DNA of 6,207 nucleotides from Acidimicrobiia bacterium (GTDB lineage Bacteria > Actinomycetota > Acidimicrobiia > IMCC26256 > BP-133): the NCBI GenBank assembly GCA_025934385.1, contig JAICYE010000141.1, positions 1 through 6,207 on the forward strand. Direction: 5' to 3'. Of the stretch, positions 1 through 5,848 are shown one piece after another. A program made the position numbers and the translations under genes. The notes under the pieces were generated by a model, which worked only from the letters and a program-made list of their open reading frames with translations, was not told the origin of the DNA and did not search any database. The number at the start of each line of letters is the position of its first letter. Within the stretch, counting starts at the first letter, position 1.

Positions 1-143
1 AGCGATTGCTGCAGGGGGCCGACATCGACCGTGTGACCAGCCGGGACAGCCTGGCCAACCCGGGGGCGCTGGAGTGGTTCGAGCAGTCCCGCAAGGCGAT
101 CCTCGACGAGCTGCGGCCCAAGGCGACGGGCCGGCCGGCGTGA
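1..143 (+). CDS. C-terminal end of an unidentified protein (partial, 5' cut)
   Basis: An open frame enters from the left edge (first full codon at position 3) and ends at TGA 141-143. It encodes about 46 residues with a mixed hydrophilic composition (contains ADIDRVTSRDSLANPGALEW, then WFEQSRKAILDEL) and ends in a short basic tail. Codon third positions are almost all G or C, as in the downstream genes, so it is probably real coding sequence. I do not recognise the family from this fragment and assign no function. There is no visible membrane span, cofactor motif or known C-terminal signature. Its stop codon overlaps the start of the aldehyde dehydrogenase by one base (TGATG), so the two are probably co-transcribed and translationally coupled. 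It may therefore belong to the same catabolic pathway, but that is inference from position only. Confidence 0.6.
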   Translation, partial: RLLQGADIDRVTSRDSLANPGALEWFEQSRKAILDELRPKATGRPA

Positions 144-1651
144 TGCCGCCGCCGCTGCCCCAGCTCAAAGGACCGTGGTCGTCCGGCCGGGCGGAGGATT
201 CCTTCGACGTCTTCGACCCCGCCACCGGCGAGGTCGTGGCCACCGTCGAGGGCGGCGGGTCGGCCGAGGTCGACGCCGCCGTCCGCCGGGCCTGCGGAGC
301 CTTCGAGAGCGGATGGCGGGACGTGTCGGCCCGGGAGCGCGGCCGGCTCCTGTTCGACTGCGCCCGGGTCGTGCGGAGCCACGCCGGCGACCTGGCCGCC
401 CTCGAGACCCTGGAGATGGGCAAGCCCTACGGCCAGGCCCGCCGCTTCGACGTCGAGTTCTGCATCGCGTCGTTCGAGTTCTACGGCGGGCTGGCCGACA
501 AGGTCCCCGGCCACGCCTTCGACCTGGGGCCGGTGGCGGCCCACACGGTGCACGAGCCCTACGGCGTCGTCGGCGGGATCATCCCGTTCAACTGGCCGCC
601 GATCCACTCGGCGGCCAAGTGCGCCCCGGCGCTGGCGGCGGGCAACGCCGTCGTCCTCAAGCCGCCGGAGCAGGACCCGCTCACGATCATGCGGATCGTC
701 GAGCTGCTGGAGGGCGTCCTGCCAGCCGACGTCCTCCAGGTCGTGCCCGGATCGGGCCCGGAGGCGGGAACAGCACTGGCCGGCCATCCCCTCGTGGAGC
801 GGCTCTCGTTCACCGGTTCGACGGCCACCGGCCGGGCCGTCCTCAAGCTCGCCGCCGAGGCCATGACCCCGGCCACGCTGGAGCTCGGAGGCAAGAACCC
901 GCTGCTCGTCTTCGCCGACGCCGACCTCGACGCCGCCGTGCGGGGCGCGCTGGAAGGGGCGTTCTTCAACCAGGGCGAGGCCTGCACCGCTGCCTCGAGG
1001 CTCCTGGTGGAAGAGCCGGTCCACGACGAGTTCGTGGCCCGGATGGCCGCCGCCGTCGAACGCCTGCAGGTCGGCGACGGCCGCGATCCCGCCACCCACG
1101 TCGGCCCGCTGATCAGCGCGGCCCAGCGGCGGCGGGTGCTCGACCACATCGACCGGGCCATCGCCGAAGGGGCGACGGTGGCCGCCCGGGCACCGCTGCC
1201 CGCCAGCGCCCGGCTGGCCGGCGGCTACTGGGTGGCGCCCACGCTCTTCACCGATGTGACCCCGGCGATGGCCATCGCCCGGGAGGAGGTCTTTGGCCCG
1301 GTGACGGCGGTCCTGCGCTTCTCCGGCGAGGCCCGGGCGCTGGAGCTGGCCAACGACACGCCCTACGGGCTCGTCGCCGCCGTCTATTCCACCGACGCCG
1401 GCCGGGCCCGGCGGGTGGCCCGTCGGATCGACGCCGGCGTCGTCATGGTCAACAACTACAGCCGGGCCTTTCTCGGCACGCCGTTCGGCGGCTACGGCGA
1501 CTCCGGCTACGGCCGGGAGCACGCCATCGAAAGCCTGCTGGAGTTCACCAGGACGAAGAACATCCGGGAGCCCTCGGGGCTCGGAGCGATCCCGGAGTGG
1601 GACGCCCTGTCGGAACTCCTGGCTGTCGACAATACCCGACGCCTCTCCTAA
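143..1651 (+). CDS. NAD(P)+-dependent aldehyde dehydrogenase (ALDH superfamily)
   Basis: This is a 502-residue cytoplasmic enzyme expected to oxidise an aldehyde to the carboxylic acid with NAD+ or NADP+. Its length is typical of the family. Visible landmarks are the oxyanion-hole Asn150 in IIPFNWPP, Lys173 in VLKPPEQ, the Rossmann turn motif FTGSTATG, the general base Glu247 in LELGGKNP, the nucleophile Cys281 in NQGEACTAASR, and Glu382 in EEVFGPV. The Glu-Cys spacing of 34 matches classical ALDHs. Glu176, three residues after Lys173, is the position that binds the adenine-ribose hydroxyls in NAD+-preferring members, so NAD+ is favoured (inference). ATG 143 is chosen because it overlaps the upstream TGA and gives the usual N-terminus (FDVFDPATGEVVATV). 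An earlier in-frame GTG at 74 lies inside the upstream gene. The substrate cannot be told; betaine-, vanillin- or other aldehyde-type enzymes all fit. No clear terminator follows. Confidence 0.95.
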   Translation: MPPPLPQLKGPWSSGRAEDSFDVFDPATGEVVATVEGGGSAEVDAAVRRACGAFESGWRDVSARERGRLLFDCARVVRSHAGDLAALETLEMGKPYGQARRFDVEFCIASFEFYGGLADKVPGHAFDLGPVAAHTVHEPYGVVGGIIPFNWPPIHSAAKCAPALAAGNAVVLKPPEQDPLTIMRIVELLEGVLPADVLQVVPGSGPEAGTALAGHPLVERLSFTGSTATGRAVLKLAAEAMTPATLELGGKNPLLVFADADLDAAVRGALEGAFFNQGEACTAASRLLVEEPVHDEFVARMAAAVERLQVGDGRDPATHVGPLISAAQRRRVLDHIDRAIAEGATVAARAPLPASARLAGGYWVAPTLFTDVTPAMAIAREEVFGPVTAVLRFSGEARALELANDTPYGLVAAVYSTDAGRARRVARRIDAGVVMVNNYSRAFLGTPFGGYGDSGYGREHAIESLLEFTRTKNIREPSGLGAIPEWDALSELLAVDNTRRLS

Positions 1652-1679
1652 TCTTTCCGGCGTAGGGGAGGGGCCAACA

Positions 1680-1760
1680 ATGAGCTCGAACAGTGGGTTC
1701 GTGTGGCGCGCCTGCGGGGGCGGCGGTTCTGTGACGACGGTGACATCCGCTCTGTCATGA
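1680..1760 (+). CDS. Possible 26-codon leader ORF (uORF)
   Basis: An ATG at 1680 is preceded at normal spacing by a purine-rich Shine-Dalgarno-like stretch, AGGGGAGGGG (1664-1673). It opens a 26-codon frame ending at TGA 1758-1760. The peptide begins MSSNSGFVWRACGGGGS and has no membrane span. It is not notably rich in Leu, Ile or Val codons, so it does not look like a classical branched-chain amino acid attenuator peptide. Its 3' half overlaps the inverted repeats of the control region, so those repeats may be regulatory and the ORF accidental. The ribosome-binding site is better than that of several real genes here, which is the main reason to list it. It could equally be a chance ORF in GC-rich DNA. 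Confidence 0.22.
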   Translation: MSSNSGFVWRACGGGGSVTTVTSALS

Positions 1761-1840
1761 CGCCGCCGGACCCGCATCGGACACCACATTACGGTCACAG
1801 CCGATGAGGACCGCCCTCTTCGTCGTGCCGGACACTTGCT

Positions 1841-1860
1841 GTCACCGGACCGTCGGTGAC
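1841..1860 (+). repeat. 7-bp perfect inverted repeat just upstream of livH (hairpin or operator)
   Basis: GTCACCG (1841-1847) and CGGTGAC (1854-1860) are perfect inverted arms around a 6-nt spacer. The right arm ends four bases before the GGAGG ribosome-binding site of livH. As DNA it could be an operator. As RNA it would be a short GC-rich hairpin able to affect ribosome access. The same CGGTGAC arm recurs at 1738-1744, which favours protein binding over a chance hairpin. Confidence 0.4.
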
Positions 1861-1864
1861 GGAC

Positions 1865-1869
1865 GGAGG
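1865..1869 (+). promoter_or_regulatory. Ribosome-binding site that fixes the TTG start of livH
   Basis: GGAGG at 1865-1869 lies five bases before TTG 1875. An in-frame TGA at 1857-1859 excludes any earlier start. The next in-frame alternatives (TTG 1899, GTG 1902) would cut into the first membrane helix. TTG 1875 is therefore the best-supported start. Confidence 0.75.
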
Positions 1870-1874
1870 CGGGC

Positions 1875-2723
1875 TTGGGAACGATCATCTCCAACGGCTT
1901 GGTGACCGGCGCCATCTACGGGTTGGTGGCGCTCGGCATCACCCTGATCTACAAGAAGTCAAGGGTGCTGAACTTCGCCCAGGGCGAGGTCGGCATGCTC
2001 GGTGCCTTCGTCTTCTACGTGCTGCTGGTGGAGCAGAACTGGCCCTACCTGGCGGCCGCTGTCGCCGGGGTGGCGGTGGCGGCGGCGCTCGGCTGCGCCA
2101 CCTTCGTGATCCTGGCCCGCCGCCGGACCGATCCCCTGGCCATGCTGGTCGGGACCCTGGCGGTGGCGGGCGTGCTCGTCTTCGAGGCCAACGAGATCTG
2201 GGGCCCCGACCAGCGCTACGTGCCGCCTCCCCTGGCCGGGGTGAAGGTTCACGTCCTCGGCCTGCTCTTCGTCGGGCCCCGCTTCCTGGTGCTCATCGTC
2301 GGGGCCGTGCTGGCGGTGGGGTTCTTCCTCCTCTTCCGCCGTTCGGGGCTGGCGCTCGAGTTCCGGGCCAGCGCCTCGGACCCTTACGCCGCCTCGCTGA
2401 TGGGCGTGGACGTGAACCGGCTCGACCTCATCACCTGGACCCTGGCCGGGGGGCTGGCCGGTCTCGCCGCCGTGCTCGTCGCCCCGCTCGTCGGCTTCTA
2501 CCCCTTCTTCATGACCCTGCTGGCCATCCGGGCCTTCGCCGCCTCCCTCCTGGCCGGGTTCACCAGCCTGCCGGGGACCGTCGGCGCCGGCCTCGCCCTC
2601 GGACTGGCCGAGGCCGCCCTCACCCGTCACACCACCCAGCCCGGCCTCCCCGAGGCGCTGCTCGTCCTGTTGATCGTGCTGTTCCTCTTCCGGCCCCAGG
2701 GCGCACTGCGAGCGACGGCATGA
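1875..2723 (+). CDS. livH: Branched-chain amino acid-type ABC transporter permease, LivH family
   Basis: This 282-residue integral membrane permease should form the channel together with LivM. It is mostly hydrophobic, with about eight predicted spans. The N-terminal family pattern GAIYGLVALGITLIYKKS is followed by NFAQGE (33-38), the counterpart of the LivH NFAHGE motif, and by GMLGAF. The cytoplasmic coupling loop that contacts the ATPase lies near 157-180 (SGLALEFRASASDPYAASLMGVD). The family C-terminus is also present (GFTSLPGTVGAGLALGLAEA, ending LFRPQG). Length is close to the usual 290-310. It starts with TTG and opens the operon, and its stop overlaps the livM start as ATGA (2720-2723). 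LivH-type proteins transport branched-chain or other amino acids, amides or urea. Nothing in the permease fixes the substrate. It is shorter than the extended UrtB-type urea permeases. Confidence 0.9.
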   Translation: MGTIISNGLVTGAIYGLVALGITLIYKKSRVLNFAQGEVGMLGAFVFYVLLVEQNWPYLAAAVAGVAVAAALGCATFVILARRRTDPLAMLVGTLAVAGVLVFEANEIWGPDQRYVPPPLAGVKVHVLGLLFVGPRFLVLIVGAVLAVGFFLLFRRSGLALEFRASASDPYAASLMGVDVNRLDLITWTLAGGLAGLAAVLVAPLVGFYPFFMTLLAIRAFAASLLAGFTSLPGTVGAGLALGLAEAALTRHTTQPGLPEALLVLLIVLFLFRPQGALRATA

Positions 2724-3820
2724 GCGGCGTCCCGGTCGCCACCGCCGGTTCGCCCGCCGCCGTCGCCGACGTGCTGGCCCCGCCCGGAGCCCCGCCCGCC
2801 CACAAAGCTCCGGGGTCGACCTCGCCCGGTCGGCGGCTGTTCGTCCGGGCCTCGGTGGTGGTCGGGCTGGCCGTGCCGCTGGTGTGCGCCCGGGCCTTCG
2901 GGGAGTACGGCAACACCGTCATCGTGCAGGCGATGATCTTCATGGTGGCGGTGGCCGGCCTCCACGTGCTCGTGCAGTGGACCGGGCAGATCTCCCTCGC
3001 CCAGGCGGCGCTGATGGGCGTCGGCGCCTTCGTCACCGCCCGGGCCAACGCCAACTTCTCCGTTCCCCTGCCCCTGGCCGTGCTGCTCGGCGTGCTCGGG
3101 GCGGTGGTGGCCAGCCTGGCCATCGGCCTGCCCGCGCTGCGGATCCGGGGCCTGTCGCTGGCCATCATCACGCTGGCGTTCTCGTTCGCCGCCAGCCGCT
3201 GGCTGTTCCTCCAGACCTGGCTGGTGCCCCAGGCGTCGGGGATCCCGTTGTCGGACCACACCCTCTTCGGGTTCGACATCGCAGAGAGCAAGCAACTGGT
3301 GATCCCGGTCGGTCTCATGACCCTGGCCGTGATCGCGCTGAGCGCCCGCCTGGGGACGAGCGCCACCGGCCGGGCGCTGCGGATGGTGGCCCACGACGAG
3401 CAGGTCGCCGCCGCCTCGGGCATCTCGGTGCCGTCCCACAAGCTGTTCGCCTTCCTGTTCAGCGGCGCCTGCGCCGGGCTCGCCGGCGCGTTCACGGTGA
3501 TGTCGATCGGCCGGGTCGGGGCGGGTTCGTTCGACGTGAGCAAGTCGCTCCTCCTGCTCTCGGCCGTCCTCCTCGGCGGCCCCGGGCCGCTCCTCGGTCC
3601 CCTCCAGGCGGCGGCGACCTTCGCCGCCTTCCCCATCGTCCTGCGGAGCATCGGGCGCTACATCGGCCTCATCGGGCCGCTGTCCATCCTCCTCGTCGTC
3701 GTGGTCTCACCGGCGGGCCTGAACGGGCTCGCCCACCATCTCGAATCGGCCCTCTTCGGGCTCGGCCACAAGCGCCGTCCGCCCGGGGAACCGTTGTCTG
3801 CCCAAGGAGGCTCCCGATGA
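2720..3820 (+). CDS. livM: Branched-chain amino acid-type ABC transporter permease, LivM family
   Basis: This 366-residue membrane protein is the second half of the permease. An Ala/Pro-rich, probably disordered cytoplasmic tail of about 40 residues precedes the first span (about 44-60). Family landmarks are GQISLAQAALMGVGAF (89-104), GLPALRIRGLSLAIITLAF (136-154), the ATPase-coupling loop SATGRALRMVAHDEQVAAASGI (214-235), and LLGGPGPLLGPLQAA near the C-terminus. Charged residues follow the last span (HKRRPPGEP). ATG 2720 overlaps the livH stop in ATGA. A reading frame open upstream of it, back to GTG 1856, is only a shadow of livH. The stop overlaps the next start, again as ATGA (3817-3820). 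Length is within the LivM range (about 320-420). The substrate is not determinable from this subunit. Confidence 0.9.
   Translation: MSGVPVATAGSPAAVADVLAPPGAPPAHKAPGSTSPGRRLFVRASVVVGLAVPLVCARAFGEYGNTVIVQAMIFMVAVAGLHVLVQWTGQISLAQAALMGVGAFVTARANANFSVPLPLAVLLGVLGAVVASLAIGLPALRIRGLSLAIITLAFSFAASRWLFLQTWLVPQASGIPLSDHTLFGFDIAESKQLVIPVGLMTLAVIALSARLGTSATGRALRMVAHDEQVAAASGISVPSHKLFAFLFSGACAGLAGAFTVMSIGRVGAGSFDVSKSLLLLSAVLLGGPGPLLGPLQAAATFAAFPIVLRSIGRYIGLIGPLSILLVVVVSPAGLNGLAHHLESALFGLGHKRRPPGEPLSAQGGSR
3804..3810 (+). promoter_or_regulatory. Strong Shine-Dalgarno for the 107-residue membrane protein
   Basis: AAGGAGG at 3804-3810 sits six bases before ATG 3817, inside the 3' end of livM. It is the strongest ribosome-binding site in the window. 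This argues that the small protein is truly translated, possibly above the level set by coupling alone. Confidence 0.75.
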
Positions 3821-4140
3821 AGGCTCGCCAGATGCTGCTGCTCGGCCTGGTGGTGGTCGCCGCCGGTCTGATCGCCATCGTCGCCGGGTGGGTCCAGGTG
3901 CAGAACGAACACGACGTGGTCGTCCAGGTCGCCTACCTGGCCAGCGGGGGGTTCATCGGCGTCGCCCTCGTGGTGCTCGGGACGGGCGTCGCCGGCCATG
4001 CCGACCTGCGGGCCATCCGGGCCACGGTGGAGGAGCTGCGGGAGCGCTTCGACGATCTCGAACTCGACCTCGACGACCTCCGCCGGCGGGAGGCGGGACG
4101 GGGCGACGTGGTGCTGGACCCGGTCACGGGGCGGTCGTGA
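3817..4140 (+). CDS. Small two-span membrane protein with cytoplasmic coiled coil, between livM and livG
   Basis: This 107-residue protein has no family I recognise. Two hydrophobic spans are clear (about 6-24 and 38-59), separated by a polar loop (QVQNEHDVVVQ). Positive residues at the N-terminus (K2, R4) favour both termini inside. The rest is a charged amphipathic helix. Residues L64, I67, V71, L74, F78, L81, L85 and L88 are spaced 3-4-3-4-3-4-3, an unbroken heptad a/d pattern typical of a coiled coil. Its distal half is very acidic (DDLELDLDD, 79-87). A short tail (GDVVLDPVTGRS) follows. It has the best ribosome-binding site in the window and overlaps livM (ATGA) and livG (GTGA) by 4 nt each. 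Its position implies a role in the importer, such as an assembly factor, an accessory subunit or a regulator of the ATPases. That role is inference; E. coli liv operons have no equivalent gene. Confidence 0.85.
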   Translation: MKARQMLLLGLVVVAAGLIAIVAGWVQVQNEHDVVVQVAYLASGGFIGVALVVLGTGVAGHADLRAIRATVEELRERFDDLELDLDDLRRREAGRGDVVLDPVTGRS

Positions 4141-4991
4141 CCACAGCGGCGCCGCGACGGCCCCGGCTCGTGCGCTCCCCCGAGGAGCGGGCCGGGCGCG
4201 CCGGACGGCCCCGGCCGCCGGCGGGGCGGGGGCGGGTCCTCGACGTCGCCGACGTCAGCGTGTCGTTCGGGGCGGTGCGGGCCCTCGATGGGGTCAGCCT
4301 CTCGGTACGACAAGGGGAATTCGTCGGCCTCATCGGCCCCAACGGCGCCGGCAAGACGACCATGTTCAACGTCGTGAGCGGGTTCGTGGCGCCCAGCGCG
4401 GGCCGGCTCCGCCTCGCCGGGCGGCGCATCAACGAGTGGTCGGCACCGCGCCGGGCCCGGGCCGGGATCGCCCGCACCTTCCAGAACATCGGCCTCGACA
4501 AGCCCGCCACCGTGCTCGACAACCTGCTCGTGGCCCGGGAGGGCGGAGGGCTCGCCGAGGCCCTCCGGTCCTCCTACGGGCCGGGCAGCCGGCGGCGGGA
4601 CACGCTCGTCGGCCGGGGCGAGGAGCTCCTGGCCCGCCTCGACCTCCACGACGTCATCGCCGCACGGGTCGACACCCTCCCGGTGGGGACGGCCAAGCTG
4701 GTCGAGCTGGTCTGCGTCCTCCTCCGCCAACCCCGCCTGCTCCTCCTCGACGAGCCGGCCGCCGGCCTCGGGCTGTCGGAGCGGGTCGCCCTCGGCCGCC
4801 TGCTCACCGACCTGCACCGCGAGGAGGGCCTGTCGGTGCTCATGATCGAACACGACATGACCGTGGCCATGGGCGTCGTGGACTACCTCTACGTCCTCGA
4901 CTTCGGGACCCTGCTGGCGCAGGGTCGCCCGGCGGAGGTCCGCCGCGACCCCCGGGTCATCGAGGCCTACCTGGGCAAGGAAGCCGGATGA
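4137..4991 (+). CDS. livG: Branched-chain amino acid-type ABC transporter ATP-binding protein, LivG family
   Basis: This 284-residue cytoplasmic ATPase should pair with LivF to power import. The ABC domain begins near residue 34 (VLDVADVSVSFG). Walker A is GPNGAGKT (67-74, Lys73). The Q-loop is IARTFQNIGL. Walker B is LLLLDEP with Asp205 and Glu206, and the switch His239 is in MIEHDM. The ATPase signature is unusual: LPVGT (181-185) stands where LivG normally has LSYGQ or LSGGQ. An N-terminal extension of about 33 residues carries ten Arg and two Glu and is absent from the E. coli protein. GTG 4137 overlaps the previous stop as GTGA. An in-frame GTG at 4170 is an alternative that would remove 11 residues of the extension. 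The stop overlaps the livF start as ATGA. LivG rather than LivF is called from the Q-loop TFQN, EHDM and the C-terminal pattern VDYLYVLDFGTLLAQG. Confidence 0.9.
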   Translation: MTTAAPRRPRLVRSPEERAGRAGRPRPPAGRGRVLDVADVSVSFGAVRALDGVSLSVRQGEFVGLIGPNGAGKTTMFNVVSGFVAPSAGRLRLAGRRINEWSAPRRARAGIARTFQNIGLDKPATVLDNLLVAREGGGLAEALRSSYGPGSRRRDTLVGRGEELLARLDLHDVIAARVDTLPVGTAKLVELVCVLLRQPRLLLLDEPAAGLGLSERVALGRLLTDLHREEGLSVLMIEHDMTVAMGVVDYLYVLDFGTLLAQGRPAEVRRDPRVIEAYLGKEAG

Positions 4992-5848
4992 GCGAGCACG
5001 GAGTGCGAGCGGCGCTCGAGCGGCCCCCGGAGCGGGAAGAACAGAGCGAGGTGGTGCTTTCGGCCGCCATCGCTTCGAGCCGCTACGGCGCCGTCGAGGT
5101 CCTGCGCGACCTGCACGTCGAGGTCGGCGCCGGCGAGATCGTGGCCGTCCTCGGGGCCAACGGCGCCGGTAAGACGACGCTGCTGCGCACCATCTCCGGC
5201 ATCCTGGTCAAGGCCGCCGCCGAGATTCACCTCGGTGGCGAGGACCTGTCCCGCCTCTCCGCCCCCCGTCGGGTCCGGGCCGGCCTCGTCCACGTCCCCG
5301 AAGGCCGGCGGATCTTCCCCGACCTCACCGTGGCCGAGAACCTCGAGGTGGCGGGGCGCGCCAGCCGGCGCCCGAGGGCGGGAATGGCCGCCGGATTGGA
5401 GCGCGTCTTCGCCCTCTTCCCCCGCCTGGGCGAGCGCCGGCGCCAGCGGGGCTCGTCGCTCTCCGGTGGCGAACAGCAGATGCTGGCCATCGGCCGGGGT
5501 CTGATGGCGGAGCCGCGCCTCCTCATGGTGGACGAGGCCTCGCTCGGACTCTCCCCGACGGCCACCGAGGAGATGTTCACCGCCCTGGCCGGGCTCGGCG
5601 CCGGTGGACTGGGCATCCTCCTCGTCGAGCAGAACGCCCGGGCCAGCCTTCAGATCGCTGACCGCGCCTACATCCTCGAGCGGGGGACCGTCAGTATCAG
5701 CGGTCCCGCGGCCGAGCTCCTCGGCGACGAGCGCGTCGCCGCCACCTACCTCGGCGGCCATCTCTCGGCCGCCGAAGGACCGGATCCGTCGTCGAAAACA
5801 GACCTCACGTCGCAGCAGAGCACGGCAGAGAAAGGCAGAGAAAGGTGA
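4988..5848 (+). CDS. livF: Branched-chain amino acid-type ABC transporter ATP-binding protein, LivF family
   Basis: This 286-residue ATPase is the partner of LivG. Visible motifs in order are aromatic Tyr33 (SSRYG), Walker A GANGAGKT (56-63, Lys62), the LivF-type Q-loop VPEGRRIFPDLTVAENL, canonical signature LSGGEQQ (158-164), Walker B LLMVDEA (Asp182, Glu183), and VEQNA with Gln215 at the switch-His position, which is normal for LivF. Ala184 replaces the common Pro after DE. The core matches the usual 235-residue LivF. The extra length is an acidic N-terminal extension of about 22 residues and a polar C-terminal tail (about 262-286, SAAEGPDPSSK...EKGRER). ATG 4988 forms ATGA with the livG stop and has AAGGAAG (4977-4983) upstream. 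The last codons are made of a 10-bp tandem repeat, and the stop overlaps the next start as GTGA (5845-5848). Confidence 0.92.
   Translation: MSEHGVRAALERPPEREEQSEVVLSAAIASSRYGAVEVLRDLHVEVGAGEIVAVLGANGAGKTTLLRTISGILVKAAAEIHLGGEDLSRLSAPRRVRAGLVHVPEGRRIFPDLTVAENLEVAGRASRRPRAGMAAGLERVFALFPRLGERRRQRGSSLSGGEQQMLAIGRGLMAEPRLLMVDEASLGLSPTATEEMFTALAGLGAGGLGILLVEQNARASLQIADRAYILERGTVSISGPAAELLGDERVAATYLGGHLSAAEGPDPSSKTDLTSQQSTAEKGRER
5824..5843 (+). repeat. Tandem 10-bp repeat (GGCAGAGAAA x2) at the livF/lipoprotein junction
   Basis: GGCAGAGAAA occurs at 5824-5833 and again at 5834-5843, followed by a partial third unit starting GG. It encodes the last residues of LivF. It also places two purine-rich AGAAAGG elements directly before the GTG 5845 and ATG 5854 starts of the lipoprotein gene, so it doubles as that gene's ribosome-binding region. 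The unit length is not a multiple of three. Confidence 0.8.

Larger units (their letters stand above)
1652..1874 (+). promoter_or_regulatory. Intergenic control region upstream of the transporter operon
   Basis: This 223-nt gap lies between the aldehyde dehydrogenase stop and the livH start and is the only sizeable non-coding stretch in the window. It contains five copies of GTGAC or its complement GTCAC (1731, 1740, 1794, 1841, 1856). Three of these lie in the longer form CGGTGAC (1738-1744, 1854-1860, and reversed at 1841-1847) and two in CTGTGAC (1729-1735, and reversed at 1794-1800). It also holds the spaced inverted repeat TGACA-N7-TGTCA (1741-1757) and the palindrome GTCATGAC (1754-1761). 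Such repeated half-sites are what a dimeric regulator would bind, but I cannot name one. No convincing -35/-10 pair and no Rho-independent terminator were found. It probably carries the operon promoter, because every downstream gene junction overlaps. Confidence 0.5.

Noticed and set aside
74..142. In-frame GTG start 23 codons upstream of the aldehyde dehydrogenase ATG
   Set aside because: It would overlap the upstream gene by 70 nt and adds a peptide unlike any ALDH N-terminus. ATG 143 couples to the upstream stop.
1652..1874. Sigma-70 type promoter and a Rho-independent terminator
   Set aside because: TTGCTG at 1836 and some AT-richer spots were considered, but no -35/-10 pair with proper spacing was convincing. 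No hairpin followed by a T run was seen after 1651.
1804..1905. 33-codon ATG frame overlapping the livH start
   Set aside because: No Shine-Dalgarno precedes it, its product has no features, and it merely spans the operator-like repeat.
2620..3651. Long minus-strand open frame of 343 codons opposite livM
   Set aside because: It is a shadow of GC-rich codon usage. Its product is rich in Arg, Ala, Ser, Pro and Thr with no recognisable domain, while the + strand frame carries clear LivM motifs.
1856..3820. A single 654-codon frame suggesting a large protein ending in LivM
   Set aside because: The part before 2720 is an out-of-frame reading of livH with Arg/Gly/Pro-rich nonsense. The real gene starts at ATG 2720.
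5527..5541. Ala instead of Pro after the Walker B Asp-Glu in LivF (VDEAS) as a sign of inactivation
   Set aside because: The catalytic Asp182 and Glu183 are intact, and substitution of this Pro is tolerated in ABC ATPases. It is kept only as a note.
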